A stretch of 64,000 nt of DNA from Bifidobacterium sp. (GTDB lineage Bacteria > Actinomycetota > Actinomycetes > Actinomycetales > Bifidobacteriaceae). Each line of letters starts with the position of its first letter. The stretch's first letter is position 1. The notes under the pieces were generated by a model. It did not search any database and was not told where the DNA came from. It worked only from the letters and a program-made list of their open reading frames with translations. The position numbers and the translations under genes are program-made. Positions 16,315 to 25,323 of this stretch are shown here, piece after piece. The stretch covers positions 1 through 64,000 of the forward strand of contig JALCCT010000005.1 of NCBI GenBank assembly GCA_022640915.1, in the 5' to 3' direction.

Positions 16315-18918
16315 TCAGAGCGACTCGTTGTACTTGCGAACCTTGAGCGTGCGCTGGGAGGTTTCGACGTTGGCGCTGATGAGATGGCGCAGGGCGCGGT
16401 CGGCGTCCGGGTGGGTTTCAAGCCAACGAGCACCGTCGGCCACCAGCCGCGCGGGGTCGGCGTACGAGGGGTACAGGAAGTTAATGAGCCCTTCGGCCAT
16501 GTGGAAGGTCTTATGCTCCCAGATCCAGTCCACGGTCTCGAAGTACCGGCCGACATACGGCGCAGCCAGCTCGGCGTCCGCCTGGGAGAAGCCAAGACTG
16601 ACCTTTTCCAGTTGGCTGTTAGTCAGTCCATCGTTGTGCAGCGCCTGATCCCAAGCCCATTCTTTGGCTTCTTGCGTAGAACGAGCAGCACGGGCCCCGT
16701 AGGCGAATTCGCGGTTTTCTGTGGTCTCGCGTCTGGCGAGCTGCGCATCGATCCCAGCCTCGTCGATCAGATTGGCGACTGCTAGCGCATGAATGATCGA
16801 CCAGCGCAGGTTGTTGTCGATCGGCAAGCCGTCAAGCTTGATGGAGCCGTCAAGCAGACCTTGCGCGTTTTTGGCGAACTCGGCGTCGCCCACCTTGCCA
16901 TAGCCCAAGTAGGCGCTGACCAGCTGGAACTGTTCGTCGGAACCCGGCTGCGCATCACTGGCCAGCTGCCAGATCTGTGCGGCAGCGTGCTGCGCGATCT
17001 GTGCAGAACGGTCGGCAGCGACATAATGCATCACGGTGGCGCGCAAGATCGAAATCGCGTAGCGGAACGTGGTCGCCTCATGCTCGGTCGACAACATGTT
17101 CAGGCTCAGATCGACGAAACGTTCGGCCGGGAACTGCGCGTCGCGCGTCATATCCCATAAGGACAGCCAGATCGTGGCGCGGGCGAGTGCGTCGTCGAAG
17201 CGGTACAGGTTCGCGGCGGCGAATTCCAGCGAATCCGCGTCGAATCGCAGCTTAGTGTAGGTCAGATCGTCGTCGTTCACCAAGATGAACGCCGGACGCT
17301 TGCGGCCCACGACCTGCGGCACCTCGGTGCGTTCGCCCTCAACGTCGAGCTCGAAGCGCTCAACACGCACGATGGAGCCGGTTGCGTCAGCATCGTAGAA
17401 GCCAATAGCCAGGCGATGCGCGCGCAGCACCGGATGCTCTGCCGGAGCTGATTGTTTCAGCACCATGCCAGTGATCGTACCGTCTGCAGCTGTGGTCACC
17501 TCGGCGGCGATCGTATTGATGCCCGAGCGCTCCAACCACTGCGCGCTCCACGCCTTGAGATCGCGACCGGAAGCGGATTCCAACTCGGTCAGCAGATCGG
17601 CTAGCGTCGCATTACCGTACTGATGCTTAGTCAGGTAGCGGTTAATGCCCGTAAAGAACTGCTCGCGGCCGACGTAGGCCACCAGCTGTTTCAAAACGGA
17701 AGCGCCCTTGGCATAGGTGATGCCATCGAAGTTCACTTCCGTGTCATGCAGATCGTTGATCGGTGCAACGATCGGATGCGTGGTCGAAAGCTGATCCTGA
17801 TTAAGAGCCCAGCTTTTCTCTCCGGAGGTGAATGTCGCCCAGGAATCATGCCATTGCGTGGCTTCGGCAGTGCACAACGTCGACATGAACTCGGCGAAGG
17901 ACTCGTTGAGCCACAGGTCGTTCCACCATTTCATGGTCACGAGGTCACCAAACCACATGTGGGCCAGCTCGTGCAGTACAGTCACCACGCGACGCTCGAC
18001 CATCGCGTCGGACACCTTGGATTCGAAGAGATATGCGTCGCGAATCGTGACCATGCCGATATTCTCCATGGCGCCCGCGTTGTATTCCGGCACGTAAATC
18101 TGGTCGAACTTGGCGTACGGGTAAGGCACATCCCAAGTCTTGGCGTAGAAAGCGAAACCTTTCTTTGTGATGTCGAAGAGGTACTCCACATCCTTGTCGA
18201 GCGCATCCTTGAGCGCCTGTCGACAATACATCGCCATCGGCACGGTGCGACCGTCCTCATTGGCGTATTCGGTGTGCCATTGAGCGTACGGCCCCGCGCA
18301 GATCGCAGTGAGATAGGAGCTCATTGTCGGCGTCGGTTCGAACGTCCAGCGCTTGATACCTTCTGCCGGGTGGTCGCCCAACGTGCCTTCGGCGCTCTCG
18401 CCTTGGACCGCTTCACTGGATGCCACCGGCATATTCGAAGTGACAATCCAGCTTTGCGGCGCCAGCACGGTGAAATCGAATACGGCCTTAAGATCGGGCT
18501 GATCGAAGACTGCGTAGACACGCCGCGCGTCTGGTACCTCAAACTGGGAGTAGAGATAGATATTGCCATCGGAAGGGTCAACGCTGCGATGCAGGCCTTC
18601 GCCAGTATTCGAGTAGCGGCACAGCGCGTCGACAATGACTTCGTTGTGCTTTTGCAGCTTGGTGAGCGCTATGCGGCTATCCACATAGGCGTTTCTAGGG
18701 TCGAGGGACTCGCCATTGCAAGTGATCGTTGTAACACTGTCGGCGATGAGATCGAGAAAGGTTTCGCTACCGGGCGTTGCGTCGAAGCTCAATACAGTGT
18801 GCGAGCCGAAAGTCTTCGGACCTGTCGTCAGATCGAGGCTGACGACGTAATGAATCGGGGACGAAACGATACCCGCCCGTTCCTCGGCTTCGACGCGGGT
18901 GAGATTTGCTCCTGGCAT
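16315..18918 (-). CDS. pepN: Aminopeptidase N (M1 family zinc metallopeptidase)
   Basis: A cytosolic enzyme that removes N-terminal residues from peptides. It has the exopeptidase motif AGAMEN (EYNAGAMENIGMVTIRD) and the zinc motif HELAHMWFGD, with the third ligand Glu in WLNESFAEFM. The N-terminal beta domain (about residues 1–190) and the ERAP1-like helical C-terminal domain (about 530–860) are both present. 867 residues is the standard length of the actinobacterial PepN. ATG 18918 follows AAGGAG at 5–6 bases. It stands alone between its terminator and rnj. Confidence 0.96.
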   Translation of the reverse strand: MPGANLTRVEAEERAGIVSSPIHYVVSLDLTTGPKTFGSHTVLSFDATPGSETFLDLIADSVTTITCNGESLDPRNAYVDSRIALTKLQKHNEVIVDALCRYSNTGEGLHRSVDPSDGNIYLYSQFEVPDARRVYAVFDQPDLKAVFDFTVLAPQSWIVTSNMPVASSEAVQGESAEGTLGDHPAEGIKRWTFEPTPTMSSYLTAICAGPYAQWHTEYANEDGRTVPMAMYCRQALKDALDKDVEYLFDITKKGFAFYAKTWDVPYPYAKFDQIYVPEYNAGAMENIGMVTIRDAYLFESKVSDAMVERRVVTVLHELAHMWFGDLVTMKWWNDLWLNESFAEFMSTLCTAEATQWHDSWATFTSGEKSWALNQDQLSTTHPIVAPINDLHDTEVNFDGITYAKGASVLKQLVAYVGREQFFTGINRYLTKHQYGNATLADLLTELESASGRDLKAWSAQWLERSGINTIAAEVTTAADGTITGMVLKQSAPAEHPVLRAHRLAIGFYDADATGSIVRVERFELDVEGERTEVPQVVGRKRPAFILVNDDDLTYTKLRFDADSLEFAAANLYRFDDALARATIWLSLWDMTRDAQFPAERFVDLSLNMLSTEHEATTFRYAISILRATVMHYVAADRSAQIAQHAAAQIWQLASDAQPGSDEQFQLVSAYLGYGKVGDAEFAKNAQGLLDGSIKLDGLPIDNNLRWSIIHALAVANLIDEAGIDAQLARRETTENREFAYGARAARSTQEAKEWAWDQALHNDGLTNSQLEKVSLGFSQADAELAAPYVGRYFETVDWIWEHKTFHMAEGLINFLYPSYADPARLVADGARWLETHPDADRALRHLISANVETSQRTLKVRKYNESL

Positions 18919-19169
18919 GACGCTCCTTACTCTTTACTCTTTGCACAGTGGTTATGGGCAACGTGGCTAGGCAATCGTTGACATCCAGCCTATTGTGGTT
19001 ACCCGTGCAAGTTTATATTACGTGGCTGTTGCGCTGCACGCGGATCTCGGCGGTTCTGCCTGAGGATCGCAAGTGCGGCGCTGTAGCGCAGTCACCGGCA
19101 CACACCGCGCCCGAATCACTTCAGGATGCGCCGCGCGGCTTGCGCCTTGGCTTCTAGCGTCTCAAAACC

Positions 19170-21215
19170 TCAGCGCTTGTCGGACGACTCGACGTCCTGC
19201 GCGATGTCGGCGACAACCGGCACCACCATGGGCTTGCGATGCAATTGGCGGGCCACCCAGCTGCCGATCGTGCGGCGCATAAGCTGCTGGAGCTTATACG
19301 TGTCCTTGGTGCCCTGCATCATTGCGTCCTCAAGCTGCTGGATGATCTGGCGACGAACCTGCGCAAATTCACTCGCATCCTCGGCCATGGCGTTCAAGTA
19401 GATCTTCGGCCCGGACACCACGTCCGAGTTATCGGTATCAACGACGGCGAAGATGGAGACGAAGCCCTCGGTACCGAGGATCCGGCGCTTCTCCAACTCA
19501 TCGTCAGTCAACTCACCAACCGAATCACCGTCGACATACACGTAGCCGCACGGCACGGAGCCAACGACCGCAGCCTGGCCGTGGTACAGGTCGACAACAT
19601 CGCCGTCCTCAGCCAGCACGACATTACTCGGATTCACCCCGGTCTTGACTGCAATCAAGCCGTTGGCGACCAAGTGGCGATTCTCGCCGTGGATCGGCAT
19701 CGCGCACTTGGGCTTGATGATGTTGTATAGGTAGAGCAGCTCGCCCTCGTCGGCATGACCCGAGACGTGGATCGCGGCACTATCTTTGTTCACGACGCGC
19801 GCACCCTTCTGCACGAGCCTGTTGATGACCTTGTAAACGCCATGCTCGTTACCCGGGATGAGCGAGCTCGCCAACACAACGGTGTCAAACTCGTTGACGG
19901 TGATGTCGCGGTGCGTTCCTTCGGCGATGCGGCCGAGTGCAGCCATCGGTTCGCCCTGCGAACCGGTGCACATATAGACGATCTTGTTGTCCTGCACATC
20001 GTGAGCCTGCTTGAGGTCGATGACCGTTCCTTCGGGGATATGCAAGTAGCCCAAGTCGGAGGCGATGGCCATGTTGCGCACCATCGAGCGGCCGACGAAG
20101 ACCACTTTGCGGCCGATCTTGTGTGCGGCGTCCACGACCTGCTGCACGCGGTGGACATGGCTGGAGAAGCTAGCCACGATGATCTTGCGCGTGGCCTCGG
20201 CGAAGACACGTTCAAGCTCCGGCCCGATCGAAGTCTCAGGCTTAACGAATCCGGGGACTTCGGCGTTGGTCGAGTCCATCATAAGCAAGTCGACGCCCTG
20301 CTCGCCAAGTTTGCCGAACTCCACGAGATCGGTGATGCGATGGTCGAGCGGCAGCTGGTCGAGCTTCAGATCACCGGTGTCAATCAGAGTGCCTGCGGCG
20401 GTGCGCACATGCACGGCCAACGCGTCAGGAATGGAGTGCGTGACGGCGACGAATTCGAGGTTGAAAGGACCTACTTTGAGCTTGTCGCGGCCATTGACCT
20501 CTACCATGGTCGGGTTCTGGTGGTGCTCTTCGCACTTGGCCTTGACGAAGGCGAGCGTAAGCTTCGAGCCGATCAGCGGGATGTCCGGGCGCAATTTGAG
20601 CAGGAACGGCACACCGCCGATATGGTCTTCATGGCCGTGGGTGAGCACGAGCGCATCGACATCATTGAGCCGATTCTTGATGTAATCAAAATCAGGCAAT
20701 ATCAGGTCGACACCGGGCTGCTCCTCTTCAGGGAACAGCACGCCGCAGTCGATGAGCAGGAGGTGGCCGTTGTATTCGATCACATTCATATTGCGTCCGA
20801 TTTCGCCTAAGCCACCGAGCGGCGTGATGCGCATCGAGCCTTTGCGGTATTTCGGCGGGGCAATCAGCCGTTCGTCCTGCTGAGGGGCACGAGCCGCGCC
20901 ATTCGAGCGACTGGAACGGCGCTGACCGCCGGAGCGCGGGGAATTGCTGCGGCCGGAATGCGAGCCGTTCGAATCGCTGCGGTTTGAATCGCTGCGGTTT
21001 GAACCGGAACGCCGGGACTCGCCGCGCCCATTGCGCGAACGCGTGGATCCGCTGCGAGACGCCTTGGTCTCGTGCTCTTCCGATCGGGCCGGCTGGGCGG
21101 ATTCGTCGGATTGCTGAGCCGGTTCGTTTCTGCGGCTGGCCGCTTTGCTGCCGCGACGATGAGTGGCGGTCGTTATGCTTGATGTTGGTTCTTCTGTTGC
21201 CATGTGTTCTGTCAT
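19170..21215 (-). CDS. rnj: Ribonuclease J
   Basis: An RNase with endonuclease and 5' exonuclease activity that matures and degrades RNA. The metallo-beta-lactamase motif LTHGHEDHIGG (HxHxDH) and the beta-CASP segment (VASFSSHVHRVQQ, ASSLIPGNE, HVSGHADEGEL) are clear, as is the C-terminal domain ending at 681. The first ~120 residues are an extension rich in Ser, Arg, Asn and Gly (RNGRGESRRSGSNRS and similar), partly produced by a 15-bp duplication at 20971–21000; the folded enzyme begins near MRITPLGGLGEIGRNMNVIE. The dapA–rnj order is usual in actinobacteria. ATG 21215 has AGGA only three bases upstream, and ATG 21203 is the alternative. Confidence 0.95.
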   Translation of the reverse strand: MTEHMATEEPTSSITTATHRRGSKAASRRNEPAQQSDESAQPARSEEHETKASRSGSTRSRNGRGESRRSGSNRSDSNRSDSNGSHSGRSNSPRSGGQRRSSRSNGAARAPQQDERLIAPPKYRKGSMRITPLGGLGEIGRNMNVIEYNGHLLLIDCGVLFPEEEQPGVDLILPDFDYIKNRLNDVDALVLTHGHEDHIGGVPFLLKLRPDIPLIGSKLTLAFVKAKCEEHHQNPTMVEVNGRDKLKVGPFNLEFVAVTHSIPDALAVHVRTAAGTLIDTGDLKLDQLPLDHRITDLVEFGKLGEQGVDLLMMDSTNAEVPGFVKPETSIGPELERVFAEATRKIIVASFSSHVHRVQQVVDAAHKIGRKVVFVGRSMVRNMAIASDLGYLHIPEGTVIDLKQAHDVQDNKIVYMCTGSQGEPMAALGRIAEGTHRDITVNEFDTVVLASSLIPGNEHGVYKVINRLVQKGARVVNKDSAAIHVSGHADEGELLYLYNIIKPKCAMPIHGENRHLVANGLIAVKTGVNPSNVVLAEDGDVVDLYHGQAAVVGSVPCGYVYVDGDSVGELTDDELEKRRILGTEGFVSIFAVVDTDNSDVVSGPKIYLNAMAEDASEFAQVRRQIIQQLEDAMMQGTKDTYKLQQLMRRTIGSWVARQLHRKPMVVPVVADIAQDVESSDKR
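20971..21000 (-). repeat. Exact 15-bp tandem duplication inside rnj
   Basis: gaatcgctgcggttt occurs at 20971–20985 and again at 20986–21000. On the coding strand it repeats the residues NRSDS in the low-complexity N-terminal tail. Confidence 0.9.
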
Positions 21216-21324
21216 ATGTCCTAGTAGGTTTCTGTTATTTGGTGCCCATGTCCATGCATGAGCGAGGGATTGTTTTCCGGATCATCTGCCGACGCCTGCC
21301 GAACCGGAACGATGTTGCAAAATA

Positions 21325-22230
21325 CTATGCCAAGCCGCAAGCACGCATGCCTTGCTCAGCGCGCGCCAGTTCATCAGCGCCAGGTCCTACGTTCGGTAGC
21401 CGCATAGCCGTTTCCTCAAGCACGCCCCGCACCTTGAGAGCAGCTTTGGCCATCACAGCCTGGTAGCCGTTGCCGTTGAGTGACTCGACAAGCGGCGCGA
21501 GCCGTACAGCGATCTTCTGCGCACCGTGGATGTCTCCGCAGTCGAATGCCTTGGCCAAATCGCGCATCGGGCCGGCCGCCACATGCGCGATCACCGAGAT
21601 GATGCCGACCGCGCCGACCGACAGGAACGGTAGGAACAGCCCGTCGTCGCCTGAATACCATGTCAGCCCGGTCTCGATGCGTTTGCGCACCGCGCCAGCG
21701 ATATCTCCTGTGGCGTCTTTGACGGCCTTGATGTTCTCAAGTTCCGAGAGTCGCCGATAGGTCTCCAGCTGGATATGCACGCCGGTGCGGCCGGGCACAT
21801 CGTAGATGATGATCGGCTTGTCAGCCGATTCGTTCACCGCTTGGTAGTGGCGGAAAATGCCTTCCTGCGACGGACGCGAATAATACGGCGCCACGACGAG
21901 CACTGCATCAGCGCCCGCCTCCTGCGTCTGCTCGGCCATGCGCACGGTATGGATCGTGTCGTTGGATCCCGCCCCCGAGATCACGGGGACGTTCACGACG
22001 TCTTTCACAGCCCGCACCAGCTCAACCTTTTCGTCCATGTGCGTCACCGGAGACTCTCCGGTAGTTCCATTAACGACTAAACCGTCCGCACCGTCGCCCA
22101 CCAAACGCTTGGCGAGGCGCTGCGCCGCATCAAAATCGATGGAACCCTCGGCCGTCATCGGCGTAACCATGGCGGGAAGGACACGTCCGAACGGCGCCGG
22201 GTCAAGAAGATGCATGGAACCGTCACTCAT
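21325..22230 (-). CDS. dapA: 4-hydroxy-tetrahydrodipicolinate synthase
   Basis: It condenses pyruvate with aspartate semialdehyde, the first step of the lysine/diaminopimelate branch. The phosphate-like loop NGTTGESPVTHMDEK, the Tyr of APYYSRPSQEG, IIYDVPGRTG, and the Schiff-base Lys in IKAVKDATGD are intact. ATG 22230 (MSDGSMHLLDP) gives 301 residues, the family norm; the frame extends upstream to 22344 without family similarity and overlaps a hairpin. The ribosome site is weak. It is upstream of rnj as expected, but its usual neighbour dapB lies 3 kb away on the other side of the gluconate genes. Confidence 0.94.
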   Translation of the reverse strand: MSDGSMHLLDPAPFGRVLPAMVTPMTAEGSIDFDAAQRLAKRLVGDGADGLVVNGTTGESPVTHMDEKVELVRAVKDVVNVPVISGAGSNDTIHTVRMAEQTQEAGADAVLVVAPYYSRPSQEGIFRHYQAVNESADKPIIIYDVPGRTGVHIQLETYRRLSELENIKAVKDATGDIAGAVRKRIETGLTWYSGDDGLFLPFLSVGAVGIISVIAHVAAGPMRDLAKAFDCGDIHGAQKIAVRLAPLVESLNGNGYQAVMAKAALKVRGVLEETAMRLPNVGPGADELARAEQGMRACGLA

Positions 22231-22277
22231 AGCAACTAACGCTACTTCGCGGGCGGGACGCGCTGCAGCGCCGAAGC

Positions 22278-22342
22278 GGCAGGAACGTTCGAAATACATT
22301 CCTGCCGTAGTTCCGTCACGCGAATCTCGCCGTTTGCGTGAC
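22278..22342 (-). terminator. Two hairpins in the gnd–dapA gap
   Basis: GTCACGC (22315–22321) pairs with GCGTGAC (22336–22342), and GGCAGGAA (22278–22285) pairs with TTCCTGCC (22299–22306). Both are perfect and lie within 95 bases after the gnd stop. They probably end the gluconate transcript and leave dapA under separate control. Confidence 0.6.
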
Positions 22343-22372
22343 ATCCGTACTGATATTCAGCCAACTTCGCCG

Positions 22373-23251
22373 CTAAGCCTTGTCTACGGCGTGGCCGCCG
22401 AACTGGTTGCGCAGCGCGGCCACGACCTTCATGGTCATCGGCTCGTCGAGCTGTGAGTTCTGACGGGCGAAGAGCGAGGCTGCAGTCACCGGCAGCGGCA
22501 CGCCCATGTTCAGGCCATCTTCGATCATCCACTTGGCCTCACCGGTCTCTTGCGCACGCCCGGCAATATGCTCCAGATCGTTGTCGGCGTCCAACGCCCG
22601 CACCAGCAGGTCGAGCAGCCAGGAGCGCACGACCGAGCCTGTGCGCCAGGAATCGCATACGTCGCGCGGATTGACGACCAGGTCGCTGGCGTCCATCATC
22701 GCGTAGCCTTCGCCTAGAGCCTGCATCATGCCGTATTCTATGCCGTTGTGGATCATCTTGACATAATGACCTGCACCGACCGGGCCTGCATGCACGAGAC
22801 CGCTGTCACCTTGCGGCTTCAAGGTCTCGAATATGGGCTTGATATGCTCGTAGTCCTCATCAGATCCGCCAGCCATGAGCGCATAGCCTTCGCTGATGCC
22901 CCAAATGCCGCCGGAGGTGCCGACATCCATGAAATGGATGCCGTGCCGTTCCAGCTCCTTAGCATGACGCTGATCCTCGCGGTAGCGGGTGTTGCCGCCG
23001 TCGATCACCAAGTCGCCCGACTCAAGTAGCTGCGAAAGCTGATCAATCGTGCTGCTGGTAGGGTTGCCGGCCGGCACCATGATCCAAATGGAGCGCGGCG
23101 CATCAAGTGCGGCGACCAGCTCCTCCAACGAGTCCACGTCGCGGCCGGAGTCGGCAGACATATCGTAGCCAACGACCTCGTGTCCGCCGTTCTTCAGTCG
23201 CGCCGCCATATTGCCGCCCATGCGGCCCAAACCGATCATGCCGATTTTCAT
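22373..23251 (-). CDS. gnd: 6-phosphogluconate dehydrogenase, decarboxylating, short (GntZ/YqeC) type
   Basis: It oxidises 6-phosphogluconate to ribulose-5-phosphate and CO2. The N-terminal cofactor fold MKIGMIGLGRMGGNMAARL, VIDGGNTRYREDQRHA (substrate motif), DVGTSGGIWGISEGYALMAG and the catalytic HYVKMIHNGIEYGMMQA are present. 292 residues places it in the short, usually NAD-preferring class. ATG 23251 follows AAAGGAA at about 6 bases; the frame upstream to 23287 is outside the fold. It follows gntK after 60 bases, so the two make a gluconate-to-pentose module, controlled by the divergent GntR gene. Confidence 0.94.
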   Translation of the reverse strand: MKIGMIGLGRMGGNMAARLKNGGHEVVGYDMSADSGRDVDSLEELVAALDAPRSIWIMVPAGNPTSSTIDQLSQLLESGDLVIDGGNTRYREDQRHAKELERHGIHFMDVGTSGGIWGISEGYALMAGGSDEDYEHIKPIFETLKPQGDSGLVHAGPVGAGHYVKMIHNGIEYGMMQALGEGYAMMDASDLVVNPRDVCDSWRTGSVVRSWLLDLLVRALDADNDLEHIAGRAQETGEAKWMIEDGLNMGVPLPVTAASLFARQNSQLDEPMTMKVVAALRNQFGGHAVDKA

Positions 23252-23311
23252 GTTGGTTCCTTTCGTAACCGTTATGCAGCGCGCCATCGTTGCAGCCGCG
23301 CTGCGGCAGTC

Positions 23312-23887
23312 TTACAGGCTCAAGGCGTCGATGACGGCCCGGGCCTCCTGGTCAATCGTCAGCCGCTGCTTGAGATCGACACTCACATGCACCTCGTTTG
23401 CCGCCGGTGGCTCGAGGATTTCGAACTGCGAGTCGAGCATGGCGGGCTTCATGAAGTGCCCGCTACGATGCGACAGCAGCTGCATGACCGTGTCGTAGTC
23501 GCCATTGAGATGAACGAATACGACTCCCGGCATGCGCAGCTTGTCTCGGTAGATGCGTTTAAGCGCGGAGCAGGTCACGACCCCGGGCTCGCCGCTTTCG
23601 ACATGTCCGCAGATCCAAGCCGCCACTTTGTCGAGCCATCCCCAGCGATCATCGTCGGTGAGCGGTATGCCCGCCGCCATCTTGTCGATATTCGCCTGCG
23701 GATGGAAGTCGTCGGCCTCGGCGCTGTCCCATCCTTGCCGCTCGGCGATCGCCGAACCGACCGCGGTCTTGCCGCAGCCACACACCCCCATGATCACGAG
23801 GACTGGCATGGAATCTCGGAAATAACCTTCGGGAACGGTGTTCTCAACGATTGCCTTGGACTCGGCATGTGTTGCATATTGAGTCAT
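23312..23887 (-). CDS. gntK: Gluconokinase
   Basis: It phosphorylates gluconate to 6-phosphogluconate, the substrate of the next gene product. The P-loop VLVIMGVCGCGKTAVG, the GntK signature EADDFHPQANIDKMAAGIPL with TDDDRWGW, and SALKRIYRDKLR are diagnostic. 191 residues, with a ~27-residue N-terminal extension before the P-loop. I use ATG 23887, with AAGGAAAG 5 bases upstream, not the GTG before it. No gluconate permease is in the window. Confidence 0.95.
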   Translation of the reverse strand: MTQYATHAESKAIVENTVPEGYFRDSMPVLVIMGVCGCGKTAVGSAIAERQGWDSAEADDFHPQANIDKMAAGIPLTDDDRWGWLDKVAAWICGHVESGEPGVVTCSALKRIYRDKLRMPGVVFVHLNGDYDTVMQLLSHRSGHFMKPAMLDSQFEILEPPAANEVHVSVDLKQRLTIDQEARAVIDALSL

Positions 23888-23926
23888 CACGACTTTCCTT
23901 ACGACATGGCATTGTTGCTGGGTTGC

Positions 23927-23941
23927 ACCTGTATATCAGGT
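23927..23941. promoter_or_regulatory. Palindrome upstream of gntK
   Basis: ACCTG-TATAT-CAGGT is a perfect 15-base palindrome 40 bases upstream of the gntK start. It is a candidate GntR operator. Confidence 0.45.
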
Positions 23942-24148
23942 ATTGCGCGAGCATATTGAGCATGGCATTGCCTCGCCGCTATGCTCAGTCCGGGATCGGG
24001 ACGACGATGCTGGCGATCACGCTGATGCCCAGCTGCGTCAAGTTCAGATTCGAGGCGTTCGCTGCAAGGACGGTCACATTGTTCATCCGTCACCGCTGTA
24101 TGAGAAGGATATGCACATTTGTATGTTCTACGACAGATAATAGCACTG

Positions 24149-24163
24149 TTATGTATGACATAA
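24149..24163. promoter_or_regulatory. Palindrome in the AT-rich gntK–gntR divergent region
   Basis: TTATGT-ATG-ACATAA is perfect and lies in a markedly AT-rich stretch (about 24090–24260) between the divergent genes, a composition unlike the rest of the window. Several further ATAT/TATA elements there could be -10 boxes. The 380-base intergenic region holds no gene. Confidence 0.45.
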
Positions 24164-24270
24164 AAGAACTATATCAGTTATAGTCATGGTTATGCAATTC
24201 AATATCATATGTTGTATATAAAACGTATGCCATATCACATTAAACTGCTGGATCGTGCCATACTGAAGAC

Positions 24271-25005
24271 ATGAAGGAAACGCATACAGCACCGGCCTCA
24301 ACGCATCGCCGCGACGCCACATTGCATGACAAGCTCCTTGATGAGTGGGGCAAGGACATCATCGTGGGAGACATCAAGCCGGGCGCTCGGCTGCCGCAGC
24401 CGAGCGCTGAGCTGGGAACCCCCTCACGTACCGTAACGCGCGAAGTTACACGGGTGCTGGAGTCTATGGGGCTGGTGAGCGTCAAACGCAAAGCGGGAGC
24501 GACCGTCAACGCAAAGGCCGCGTGGAATCCTTATGATCCGCGGATCATTCGATGGCGACTCAACAGCGCCGATCGTCACGCGGCTCTACATGAGCTGTCG
24601 CAGCTGCGGGCAGCGGTGGAGCCAGTCGCGGCTCAGCTGGCCGCCAAATACGCGACGCCGCAGGATTGGGCAGTACTCACTCAGGCCATCATGGATATGG
24701 TCGCCTATTCGAGTAACGCAACCGGCCGCGAATACCTGCAGGCCGACGTCCTGTTCCACAGGACGCTGCTTTCGGCGAGCGGCAATCCGATGTTCGCCGC
24801 ACTGGACGATATCGTCGTGGCAACCCTCAGCGGGCGCACGGAACACCAGCTCATGCCCCAGGTCGCGAACGCCGATGCCTTGCGCCTGCACACCGATGTC
24901 GCGGCCTTCATTCGCAAGGGCGATGGTGCCGCAGCGCGCAAGGCCATGGAGGACATCGTCAACGAGTCAGATGCGGCTATGACGCAAATGACACCAATAG
25001 CATAG
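24271..25005 (+). CDS. gntR: GntR-family regulator, FadR subfamily (FCD domain); likely gluconate repressor
   Basis: 244 residues. The winged helix (about 18–85) includes LHDKLLDEWGKDIIVGDIKP, RLPQPSAELGTPSRTVTREV and LESMGLVSVKRKAGATV. The FCD ligand-binding domain follows: ELSQLRAAVEPVAAQLAA, then D-x-x-FH as ADVLFHRTLLSASGNPMFA, and LHTDVAAFIRKGD, giving the Asp and His metal or ligand residues of this class. It is divergent from gntK-gnd, so local control of gluconate use is likely, though the effector cannot be read from sequence. The ribosome site before ATG 24271 is weak. Confidence 0.9.
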   Translation: MKETHTAPASTHRRDATLHDKLLDEWGKDIIVGDIKPGARLPQPSAELGTPSRTVTREVTRVLESMGLVSVKRKAGATVNAKAAWNPYDPRIIRWRLNSADRHAALHELSQLRAAVEPVAAQLAAKYATPQDWAVLTQAIMDMVAYSSNATGREYLQADVLFHRTLLSASGNPMFAALDDIVVATLSGRTEHQLMPQVANADALRLHTDVAAFIRKGDGAAARKAMEDIVNESDAAMTQMTPIA

Positions 25006-25323
25006 TTGCCGGCACACTCGACGCCAACGCCACTGGGCGAATGGGCGACGATTTTTCATTGCATAGATCCGAACGGATCCCACGGGCCCAGGCATCAGGA
25101 AGTCCGGGTACCGACTTTTGGAAAATGGCGCAATGCCAGCAAAACGGCGGGCGCCTCATTACCTGCCGCTTTGCCGAATGCCCAATGAATGAAACCACCG
25201 TCTACCGCTCAATATCCCTTCGATAAACGGTTCGGTGATTTGCCGCACGATCAACGAATTCGCAACTGTTGCATCGCCGCATCGCGCGTGATGCGCAGCA
25301 CGGGGGGGTGAAAACCTTGCACC
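25006..25323. other. Intergenic region between convergent gntR and dapB; nothing recognised
   Basis: 318 bases without a supportable gene. A short stem CGCATC/GATGCG occurs at 25278–25295 near a G-run that precedes the dapB stop; it is too weak to call a terminator. Confidence 0.5.

Noticed and set aside
17623..18981. A 452-codon plus-strand frame opposite pepN.
   Set aside because: It is the mirror of a high-GC coding gene; its translation shows no domain, while pepN is unambiguous.
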